A stretch of DNA of 5,230 bases from Cyanobacteria bacterium K_DeepCast_35m_m2_023 (GTDB lineage: Bacteria > Cyanobacteriota > Cyanobacteriia > PCC-6307 > Cyanobiaceae), in the NCBI GenBank assembly GCA_016882345.1, contig VGQR01000165.1, forward strand, positions 1-5,230. The letters run 5' to 3'. Shown piece by piece: positions 1 through 5,230 of the stretch. How positions within the stretch are numbered: the stretch's first letter is position 1; each line of letters begins with the position of its first letter. Below the pieces are notes generated by a model that saw only the letters and a program-made list of their open reading frames with translations, was not told the DNA's origin and did no database searches. A program made the position numbers and the translations under genes.

Positions 1-885
1 CGTCACCGCCGCGCCAAGCTTCTGGCTGCGATTGTGGTGGGTCTCAGCAGTGGGTTGCTGCTGGCCGTGCCGCTGTCGGACCTGCTCAGCGGCCACAGCG
101 CAGCCCAGAACACGGCAGTCACCAACCCCTTTGCCGCCTGGAGCGGTGTCGCCGATCAAGACATCTTGCTGGTGGGGACCGACGTCGGTGGGGGCAACAC
201 CGATGTGATCGCAGCCCTGCGGGTGGATGGCGGGGTGACCCGCATCATTCAGGTGCCCCGGGATTCGTACATCGAGGCCGAGGGGTACGGCCCCAACAAA
301 ATCAATGCGCTCTACGCCATCGGTGGCATCGATCTGCTCAAGCGTGAGTTGTCACGCAAGCTGGGCCGGCCGATCACCCACCATGTGATGGTCAACCTGG
401 GGGCGATTCGGCGCATGGCCGATGCGCTCGGCGGCATCGAGGTCAATGTGCCCAAGCGGTTGTATTACACCGACCGCAGCCAAGGCCTCTACATCGATCT
501 GCAACCTGGTCTGCAGAACCTCAAGGGTCGCGATCTCGAGGGCTTTCTGCGTTTTCGTCACGATGAACTGGGTGACATCGGCCGCTTGGAGCGCCAGCAG
601 CTCGCCTGGCAGGCCCTGTTCCGCAAACTCACGCGCCCGGAGCATCTGGTGCGGCTGCCCGCCCTGCTGTCGGCCGCCGGCAAAGACATCAAGACCGATC
701 TGGGGCCGATGGAGCTGGGCGGTCTGATCACCGCCATGGGCACCACCGAACTCAACACCAAGCGGCTGGGCGGCCGGCCATTCATGCGCCATGGCATCAG
801 TTACTGGGATGCCGAATGGCCCCAGATGACCGTGGCTGATCCAGGGGCGGCTCCCGATCCAGACCGCTACAAGTTCCTTTATTGA
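1..885 (+). CDS. LCP (LytR-CpsA-Psr) family envelope protein, 5' end outside window
   Basis: LCP proteins are membrane-anchored enzymes that transfer polyprenyl-linked glycopolymers to peptidoglycan or the cell surface; the acceptor in cyanobacteria is not settled. The frame is open from base 1. The codons before a possible GTG at 34 encode a basic stretch (RHRRAK) leading straight into a hydrophobic segment, so I read the true start as upstream and the segment at about 19-90 as the N-terminal membrane anchor. Numbering from GTG 34, LCP hallmarks are LLVGTD (45-50), NTDVI (55-59), QVPRD (73-77), KINALYA (89-95), a DALGGIEVNVP block (130-140), IDLQPG (154-159) and an arginine-rich block with R173, R175, GD 180-181, R184 and RQQ (187-189), which matches the family's catalytic/pyrophosphate-binding arginines. 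The first Arg normally found just before the second Asp (R-S/T-D-T) is Asn here. No C-terminal LytR_C domain follows. It ends in TGA and overlaps the convergent MgtC-like gene by 7 bp. Confidence 0.9.
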   Translation, partial: RHRRAKLLAAIVVGLSSGLLLAVPLSDLLSGHSAAQNTAVTNPFAAWSGVADQDILLVGTDVGGGNTDVIAALRVDGGVTRIIQVPRDSYIEAEGYGPNKINALYAIGGIDLLKRELSRKLGRPITHHVMVNLGAIRRMADALGGIEVNVPKRLYYTDRSQGLYIDLQPGLQNLKGRDLEGFLRFRHDELGDIGRLERQQLAWQALFRKLTRPEHLVRLPALLSAAGKDIKTDLGPMELGGLITAMGTTELNTKRLGGRPFMRHGISYWDAEWPQMTVADPGAAPDPDRYKFLY

Positions 886-1304
886 TGGTTGTTGTGTTTG
901 GTGAGGGTGATCATCGCCAGCACCAGCGCCGTCGCCGCCAGCATCGGTGAGGAAGCGGCAACGGTGACCCCAAGAGCCGCCGAAAACCAGATCGAGGCAG
1001 CGCTGGTCAGGCCCCTGACTTCGGGAGTTCCGCGATCAACCTCGCGGTTTGGACCCATGATCTCGCCAGCACCGAGAAAACCGACACCGGTTGCCACGCC
1101 TTGAATGGTGCGGCTGCGGGCGTCGGGGTGATCGCCTGCGGCCAGCACCATCAGGCAGGCGCTGAGGGCCACCAACACATGCACCCGCAGACGGTTGGGG
1201 TGGGGGGTGCCGCCGTGATGGGCACGGTTCAGACCCACCACCATGCCGCACAGCACAGCCGTGCCCAGGCGCAGCAACAACTTCAGGTCTGGGGAGAGCA
1301 CCAT
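879..1304 (-). CDS. MgtC/SapB family membrane protein (short form)
   Basis: A small, multi-pass inner-membrane protein of the MgtC/SapB family. Salmonella MgtC is linked to magnesium limitation and ATP-synthase control; the role of short homologues is mostly unknown. Family landmarks, numbered from the ATG at 1304, are VVGLNRA (22-28, the usual GlERe position), a LRVHVLVALSACL helix (39-51), GVGFLGAGEIM (73-83) and VRGLTSAASIWFSAALGV (96-113), followed by a last hydrophobic segment at about 119-134. About five membrane segments are expected. At 141 residues it lacks the C-terminal ACT-like cytoplasmic domain of the roughly 230-residue MgtC proteins. An upstream ATG at 1331 would add nine residues. 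I prefer 1304 because the first helix then begins within about ten residues, as in homologues, but neither start has a good ribosome-binding site. The stop (TAA, 881-879) lies inside the LCP gene. The gene is divergent from the FUSC pair. Confidence 0.87.
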   Translation of the reverse strand: MVLSPDLKLLLRLGTAVLCGMVVGLNRAHHGGTPHPNRLRVHVLVALSACLMVLAAGDHPDARSRTIQGVATGVGFLGAGEIMGPNREVDRGTPEVRGLTSAASIWFSAALGVTVAASSPMLAATALVLAMITLTKHNNHQ

Positions 1305-1330
1305 GGCTTGTCGCGCCAGGAGGCACGCCA

Positions 1331-1337
1331 TAGGCTA
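1331..1337. promoter_or_regulatory. candidate symmetric -10 element between divergent mgtC-like and FUSC genes
   Basis: TAGGCTA reads TAGGCT on the plus strand and TAGCCT on the minus strand, and both fit the TAnnnT pattern of sigma-70 -10 elements. On the plus strand a TTGTCG -35-like hexamer (1308-1313) sits exactly 17 bp upstream, which would place transcription start near 1343, just ahead of the FUSC ribosome-binding site. On the minus strand I find no -35-like match at 16-18 bp. Matches are partial (4/6 and 3/6), so this is a weak prediction from spacing and symmetry only. Confidence 0.28.
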
Positions 1338-1345
1338 CCGGGGCT

Positions 1346-1353
1346 GGGAAGGA
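1346..1353 (+). promoter_or_regulatory. ribosome-binding site deciding the start of FUSC half 1
   Basis: GGGAAGGA ends five bases before the TTG at 1359. It is the best Shine-Dalgarno match upstream of the first FUSC membrane helix and is the reason for choosing TTG 1359 over TTG 1308, CTG 1344 or the ATG at 1101. Confidence 0.5.
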
Positions 1354-1358
1354 TCCCC

Positions 1359-2339
1359 TTGGGGCGGGCAGAGCCGCAGCTGCTGCGCAACGTGGCCAAG
1401 CTGTCCACGGCGGTGTTCATCACTGCCGCTCTTGGACTGGCTTGCAGCCGCATTGAATTTCTGTGGTACCCGCTGTTGGCGGTGCTGATCGTTGTGGATG
1501 ACAACGACGCCAAGACGGTCAAGGCCGCCACCGGTCGCATTTTGGGCACCGTTGTCGGTGGGCTGATCACGTTTCTGGTTCACACCATCCTGCAGGGAGC
1601 TGCAGGGGTGATGGTGTCGTTTCTGCTGATGGTTCCGGTCCTGCGTTGCTTTGGCTGGCAAAACGCCCTGAGCACGGCGGGGCTGGTCAGCGTGATGTTT
1701 ATGATGCAACCCACCCATGCGGCGCTCAATTGGAACTACGTGTTCAATCGAGCCCTCGACACAGCGGTCGGTTACGTGGTGGCTGTGGGGGTGAGCCTGC
1801 TGTTTTGGCCGCGCTCGGGTCTGGCCGAGCTGCAGGCTGCCGAGCACGGTCTGTTGACCACCCTGGCCAAGCAGCTGGCGTTGCAGCGCCACTGGTTGCA
1901 GGGCCACAGCGCCAGGCCCGAGCCATTGCCTCCGGCCTGGATCACCCAGCAGCTGCAAACCATGGGCCAACGCCTGGCCCAAGAACAGAGTGGGCCGCGT
2001 CAGCAGCTGCTCCAACGTCAGCATTGGAGCCAACGGCACGCGCTCTGGCAAGAAGCGTTGCACCACTGGCAGCAGTGGGAGCTCCAGTTGCTGGCCCTGC
2101 CGGTGGGTCCCGAAGGTTGCGCGGTGCTGCTGCAGGGGCTTGAGGGTCTGGCGGCGTCACTGGCCAACCCCGCGCTGGCCGCCCCGTTGCCTCCTGGCTC
2201 GGCGGCGCTCTGGGCCCAGCGGGCGCGCGATGCGGCCCTGCCGCTGCTGGCCGTGCTCTCGTTGGCTGAGGAGCAGGAGCCATTGCAACGGATCCTGGCC
2301 AGCCTGATCCGTCTGCGCCAGCGCCTGGAGCTGGATTGA
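1359..2339 (+). CDS. FUSC-type (aromatic acid exporter-like) membrane protein, half 1
   Basis: Probably the first inner-membrane half of an AaeB/FUSC-like efflux pump; the substrate is unknown and an aromatic or weak organic acid is only the family precedent. With the TTG start the product is 326 residues. Six hydrophobic segments lie at about 12-29, 33-47, 59-76, 80-98, 104-116 and 131-150. FUSC-like features are the GRILGTVVGG motif leading helix 3 (59-68) and the NRALDTAVGY motif leading helix 6 (130-139). The remaining 175 or so residues are a Gln/Leu/Trp-rich, presumably helical cytoplasmic domain with a central QQLLQRQHW-type stretch. The frame stays open upstream to 1101, but that part is antisense to the mgtC-like gene and has His/Gln-rich shadow composition, so it is excluded. 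The stop TGA (2337-2339) is followed after GCG by the ATG of half 2, implying translational coupling. Family call is firm; exact start and substrate are not. Confidence 0.82.
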   Translation: MGRAEPQLLRNVAKLSTAVFITAALGLACSRIEFLWYPLLAVLIVVDDNDAKTVKAATGRILGTVVGGLITFLVHTILQGAAGVMVSFLLMVPVLRCFGWQNALSTAGLVSVMFMMQPTHAALNWNYVFNRALDTAVGYVVAVGVSLLFWPRSGLAELQAAEHGLLTTLAKQLALQRHWLQGHSARPEPLPPAWITQQLQTMGQRLAQEQSGPRQQLLQRQHWSQRHALWQEALHHWQQWELQLLALPVGPEGCAVLLQGLEGLAASLANPALAAPLPPGSAALWAQRARDAALPLLAVLSLAEEQEPLQRILASLIRLRQRLELD

Positions 2340-2342
2340 GCG

Positions 2343-3410
2343 ATGGCGCTCAACCGTGCGGGTTCTGCTCCCAGCTTGCTGTCGAAGGCCGATCTGCGCC
2401 TGGCCCTGGTGGCGGGCTTGGTGAATGGCTTTGGCGCCATCACCGGGCTGCCGTTTTTCTATTACGCCCCCCTGGCCGTGCTGGCCGTGGGCGCCGGCAG
2501 CTTTGGTGGTTCGCTCAGCCTCGGGCGCCAACGCCTGCTGGGCACGGTGCTCGGCTCGTTGGTGCTGGTGGTGGGCCTGGCGGGTCTGGTTCAACTGCCC
2601 CTGCCGCTGGCGTTGGCGGTCAACCTGGGGTTGCTGCGGTTGATTGGCGGCGCGCTCGGGTTTCGTGCCGGCTACAAGGTCGGTGGGCTGATCGTGGTGA
2701 TGGGCTGGCTGGTGCACGAGCGTCAGCTCGATCGCTGGCTGCCCCTGCGCTTGTTCTGGACCGTGGTGGGCGTGTTGGCGATGCTGCTGGCCTTGCGGGT
2801 CCTGTGGCCGGCCCGGGCGGTGGAAACCTGCCGCGAGCGGGTTCGGCGCGCCCTGGAGCCGTTGGCCCAGACCCTGCAGGCCCAGGCCGACGGCATCGCC
2901 TGCGATGGGGCGCGGATGCAGCACCTGCGCAGCCTGTTGGTGGCGTTGCGGGAGCTCAAACCCCAGTTGCTCGAGGAGCTCGGGTTACGCTCCCGCGACC
3001 ACCCCTACTACCGCTGGGTCGAGCAGGTCGAGCAGGGGCTGTCCTTGCTGTTGCGGGCCCTCGATGGTCGCCGCCGCCGTCCGGCCGTCGACCGTGAGCA
3101 GGACCCGTTGGCTGAGCTGCACGACGCCGAACAGGCCTTGCTGCGGTCGGTGGCCGAGCGCCTGCAGCTCTGGGCTGACTGTTGCGCCAACGCCCGTGGC
3201 AGCAGCGTGCCGCCGTTGCCAGACCTGCCTTGGGCTGCGCCCCCGGCCTGGCTGAACCTGCAGCAGCACGTCTCAGCCCCGGGGCTCGAGGCGGTCCCGC
3301 TCGAACGGCTGCAGCGTCTGGCGGGCCGCCTGATGCTCGGGGCCAATATGGTGCGTGCACTCAACACGACCGAAAGCGCCTGGATGGCCCTGCGTCAGCA
3401 GGACAGGTGA
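2343..3410 (+). CDS. FUSC-type (aromatic acid exporter-like) membrane protein, half 2
   Basis: The probable partner of the preceding FUSC half: 355 residues with the same architecture of an N-terminal six-helix bundle and a C-terminal soluble helical domain. Hydrophobic segments are at about 18-36, 40-57, 66-86, 88-104, 112-125 and 136-155. The motif GRQRLLGTVLGS (61-72) occupies the same place as GRILGTVVGG in half 1, and RLFWTVVGVLAMLL (136-149) matches the other protein's last helix. The tail from about 160 on is Arg/Leu/Glu-rich with heptad-like spacing (for example VEQVEQGLSLLL at 228-239), suggesting helical hairpins in the cytoplasm. The ATG is three bases after the previous stop; a GGAG 12 bases upstream is a weak ribosome-binding site, so coupling to upstream translation is likely. 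Combined length with half 1 is 681 residues, close to single-chain AaeB (about 655). The assignment rests on topology and motifs; I could not compare it with homologues directly. Confidence 0.82.
   Translation: MALNRAGSAPSLLSKADLRLALVAGLVNGFGAITGLPFFYYAPLAVLAVGAGSFGGSLSLGRQRLLGTVLGSLVLVVGLAGLVQLPLPLALAVNLGLLRLIGGALGFRAGYKVGGLIVVMGWLVHERQLDRWLPLRLFWTVVGVLAMLLALRVLWPARAVETCRERVRRALEPLAQTLQAQADGIACDGARMQHLRSLLVALRELKPQLLEELGLRSRDHPYYRWVEQVEQGLSLLLRALDGRRRRPAVDREQDPLAELHDAEQALLRSVAERLQLWADCCANARGSSVPPLPDLPWAAPPAWLNLQQHVSAPGLEAVPLERLQRLAGRLMLGANMVRALNTTESAWMALRQQDR
3018..3035 (+). repeat. 9-bp tandem direct repeat (two copies)
   Basis: GTCGAGCAG occurs twice back to back (3018-3026 and 3027-3035) within the soluble domain of FUSC half 2, encoding VEQVEQ. 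It preserves the frame. It may be a small duplication or just the consequence of a repetitive helical sequence. Confidence 0.7.
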
Positions 3411-3431
3411 GCGCAAGCGGCACCGGGATTC

Positions 3432-3460
3432 TTGCCAGAACCCGACGCGGCTTGGATACT
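3432..3460 (+). promoter_or_regulatory. candidate sigma-70 promoter of the TolC-family gene
   Basis: TTGCCA (3432-3437, 5/6 to TTGACA) and GATACT (3455-3460, 4/6 to TATAAT) are separated by exactly 17 bp in the short gap after FUSC half 2. Transcription would start near 3467, about 16 bases before the preferred GTG start at 3483, leaving room for the GGGTGA ribosome-binding site (3473-3478). This would let the TolC-like gene be expressed apart from the FUSC pair. It also argues that the in-frame TTG at 3432 belongs to the -35 element rather than being a start codon. Confidence 0.4.
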
Positions 3461-3482
3461 GAAGCCTGTGACGGGTGATCGT

Positions 3483-3605
3483 GTGCTGCGCGCTCGACCG
3501 GGGCACCGGGTCACGGTTGGCCGCGTGCTGTGCGCTGTCACGTGGCTGGGCCTCCCCCTGCTGGCGCCACTGACCGAGAGCATCAGCGCGGGTCGGGCGC
3601 TGGCC
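3483..3605 (+). other. predicted Sec signal peptide of the TolC-family protein
   Basis: From GTG 3483 the product begins with an Arg/His-rich n-region (LRARPGHRVTVGR), then a hydrophobic core (VLCAVTWLGLPLLAPL), then a polar stretch ending in ALA before QEG. Cleavage is expected after codon 3603-3605. This pattern supports export to the outer membrane and fits the 3483 start better than TTG 3432, which would put 17 extra residues ahead of the basic region. Confidence 0.6.
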
Positions 3606-3881
3606 CAGGAGGGGGCCGAGCTTCAGCGCCTTCAGCGCAGCTGGAAGCAACTCGATGCTGAGCTGAAAACGCTCGATCGGCTGCTGCCCGACGATCCCCA
3701 GCGGGACCCTGCCCCAACCCTTGAGGCCCTGCCCCTGCCGCCCGCCTTGCTGCGGGCCAATCAGGCCCCCCAGCGCACGTTGACCCCAGCCGAGGCGGCG
3801 CCGGCACCGCCCCTGCAGCTCCCCGCCCCTGCCCAGCTCAAGGACCAGGGCGTCCAGGGTTTGGGCCTGCAGCAAGCCCTG

Positions 3882-3889
3882 GCGATCGC
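3882..3889. other. HIP1 octamer GCGATCGC
   Basis: One copy of the palindrome GCGATCGC, the highly iterated palindrome common in many cyanobacterial genomes, lies in OEP repeat 1 of the TolC-like gene. A single copy in GC-rich DNA of this length can occur by chance, so it only mildly supports a cyanobacterial source. Confidence 0.4.
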
Positions 3890-4025
3890 TTTCGCCGGCA
3901 GCGCCACCCTGCAGACCCAGCGCGAGCAGGTGGCCGCGTCCCTCGCCAGCCTGCAGGCGGCCCTGGGGGCCTGGTGGCCCACGGTCAGCGCCGTGGCCAG
4001 CGGCAGCAGTGGCCAGAGCGGCACC

Positions 4026-4028
4026 TGA
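4026..4028 (+). other. in-frame premature TGA within the TolC-family gene
   Basis: TGA in context ACC-TGA-CTG interrupts the OEP frame inside a predicted extracellular loop of repeat 1. One base change from TGG (Trp) or CGA (Arg) would explain it. Downstream codons read as an intact OEP protein to the window end without a shift of frame. A GTG at 4041 preceded by GGGGG could allow reinitiation, but that product would lack the signal peptide and half of repeat 1. I saw no convincing stem-loop for programmed recoding immediately downstream. Confidence 0.85.
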
Positions 4029-5230
4029 CTGGGGGCTCCGGTGGGCAATGGCAGCCTGGGCTTTGGACCACAGTTTGCGCCCAACGGCCTGGCGACCCCC
4101 GCCGGACCGGCCACGGCCGGGGCCTTTTATGTGCCCAGCGGCGGCGGCGCCTATCTCAATGAGTCGCAGAACCAGTTCCAGGCCGGCCTGGAGCTCAACT
4201 ACGCCCTGATCGATTTTGCCCGCACACCGAAAGTTCAGGCGGCCCGCGCCCAGCTGCGCAGCGCCCGCAACACCTATGCCGCCAACCTGCGCAGCCTGCA
4301 GCTGCAGGTCAGTGAGGCTTACTACAAGCTGCAGCAGGCCGATCAAACGGTGCGCATCCGCGATGCGGCCGTGCGCAACGACCTGCTGATCCTGCAAGAC
4401 GCTCTCGATCTCAAGATCGCTGGGTTGGTGCCGCGGCTCGATGTGCTGCGCCGGCGCGCCATCGAAGCCAGCGACCAGGAGCAACTGATCCAGGCCCTGG
4501 CCGACCGGTTCGTCGCCCGACGCCAGCTGGCGGTGCTGCTCAACCTGCCGCCGGACCTGACCCCCGAGGCGAGCGATCCGATCACGCTCCAGCCCCGCTG
4601 GCCCCTGGATCTCGACCAGACCCTGCTGGCGGCCTATGCCGGCAACCCCGAGCTGGAGTCGATCTTGGCGGTGCGCGAGGCCCTGGCGCGCAACCGCGAC
4701 GCGGCGGCCGCGGGCCTGCTGCCCAAGCTGTCGCTGTTTGCTTCGGGCGGCGGTACCGGCAGCAACACCAATCAATTTGATGCCACGGTCAGCAATGGCG
4801 GTTGCTGCGGCAGCGCCCTGGTGCCGGTGACCAACAGCAACGGTTACAGCTGGTCGGTGGGGCTCACCGTGCGCTGGCTGCTGTTTGATGCCGGCACCAC
4901 CGCCGCCGAGGCGCGGGCCTTCGATCGGCGCTCGGCCGCCGAAGCCCAGACCTATGCCGCCAAGCGCAACGACATTCGCCTGCGGCTGGAGCAGTCCTTT
5001 TTCAACCACGAAGCCAGCCTGGCCAAGTTGGCGTCGGCGCGTCGCGGTCTGGCGGCCGCCCTCGAGGCGTTTCGCGATGTGCGCCTGCGCTACAGGAGCG
5101 GTCTCTCCGATGAACTGGATCTCTCCAACACCCAGGAGAAGCTGATCGCTGCCCTGGTGAACCGCCTCAACGCCACGGTGGGCGTCAACATCACCTATGC
5201 CCAGTTGCTGCGCGAGCTGTTGCCGGTGCC

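Larger units (their letters stand above)
3483..5230 (+). pseudogene. TolC/OEP-family outer-membrane efflux protein, interrupted by in-frame TGA, 3' end outside window
   Basis: TolC proteins form trimeric outer-membrane and periplasmic channels for tripartite pumps and type I secretion. The preferred start is GTG 3483, with GGGTGA four bases upstream; the frame is open back to TTG 3432. A signal peptide is followed by a short charged helical segment (about 3606-3680), a Pro/Ala-rich linker (about 3690-3850) and then OEP repeat 1 from LGLQQAL (3861). Repeat 1 reaches a strand ending ...SGQSGT, and TGA follows at 4026. In the same frame the protein resumes with an outer-loop stretch, strand LELNYALIDF (about 4188-4217), the long helices and LLNLPP, then repeat 2: NPELE (about 4644), LLPKLSLF, WSVGLTVRWLLFD and a YRSGLSDELDL turn, ending on ITYAQLLRELLP. 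This is at least 582 codons, typical of cyanobacterial TolC-like proteins. Base composition and codon use do not change across the stop. It follows the FUSC pair by 72 bp. The C-terminus may end just past the window. Whether the gene is truly dead depends on confirming the TGA. Confidence 0.82.

Noticed and set aside
352..792. Minus-strand open frame of 146 residues inside the LCP gene.
   Set aside because: It is antisense to the conserved LCP core, and no domain is visible.
1101..1358. Upstream in-frame extension of FUSC half 1 starting at an ATG at 1101.
   Set aside because: It lies antisense to the MgtC-like gene, is His/Gln/Gly rich, has no membrane or signal features, and a better ribosome-binding site precedes TTG 1359.
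2157..2924. Minus-strand open frame of 255 residues opposite the FUSC junction.
   Set aside because: Gln/His-rich shadow composition spanning the ends of two well-supported plus-strand genes; no motif or ribosome-binding site.
3432..3482. TTG at 3432 as the start of the TolC-like protein.
   Set aside because: No ribosome-binding site precedes it, it would place 17 unlikely residues before the signal peptide, and the region better fits a -35/-10 promoter.
4026..4075. Selenocysteine insertion at the TGA.
   Set aside because: No convincing stem-loop follows, TolC proteins are not known selenoproteins, and cyanobacteria generally lack the selenocysteine machinery.
3273..5009. A 578-residue open frame on the minus strand, opposite the TolC-like gene and the end of FUSC half 2.
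   Set aside because: Its composition (Gln, Gly, Arg and Ala rich, no recognisable domain) is what results from reading Leu/Ala-rich GC-biased codons backwards (CTG gives CAG, GCC gives GGC). The plus strand carries clear OEP features.

Overview
The window is GC-rich, densely packed bacterial DNA. Its gene set is two half-size FUSC-type membrane proteins, a TolC-type outer-membrane protein with a long proline-rich N-terminus, a short MgtC/SapB protein and an LCP protein. Together with one HIP1 octamer (GCGATCGC) this suggests a Gram-negative cyanobacterium, possibly a GC-rich Synechococcus/Cyanobium-type picocyanobacterium. That assignment is an inference; no marker gene is present.

Layout. 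(1) Bases 1-885, plus strand: a LytR-CpsA-Psr (LCP) envelope-polymer ligase whose start lies upstream of the window. (2) Bases 879-1304 (or 1331), minus strand: a compact MgtC/SapB membrane protein whose stop overlaps the LCP stop by 7 bp. (3) From 1359, plus strand: FUSC half 1 (1359-2339) and FUSC half 2 (2343-3410), separated by only three bases and in the same reading frame. (4) 3483-5230, plus strand: a TolC/OEP-family outer-membrane factor, open to the window end but broken by an in-frame TGA at 4026-4028. There is no gene-free stretch over 300 bases, and I see no RNA gene, mobile element, CRISPR array or clear intrinsic terminator.

How the genes may work together. The two FUSC halves add up to 681 residues, about the size of one full-length AaeB-type aromatic-acid exporter. 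Followed by a TolC-like channel, they look like an inner-membrane pump plus outer-membrane duct. No membrane-fusion (HlyD/AaeA-like) protein is visible; it may lie past the right edge. The LCP and MgtC-like proteins are envelope or inner-membrane neighbours with no demonstrated link to the pump.

The most notable observation is the single TGA inside an otherwise intact TolC gene: about 400 further codons with clear OEP-family features continue in the same frame to the window edge. It may be a recent nonsense mutation, a sequencing or assembly error, or (less likely) a readthrough site. All three in-frame stops on this strand from 1101 to 5230 are TGA.
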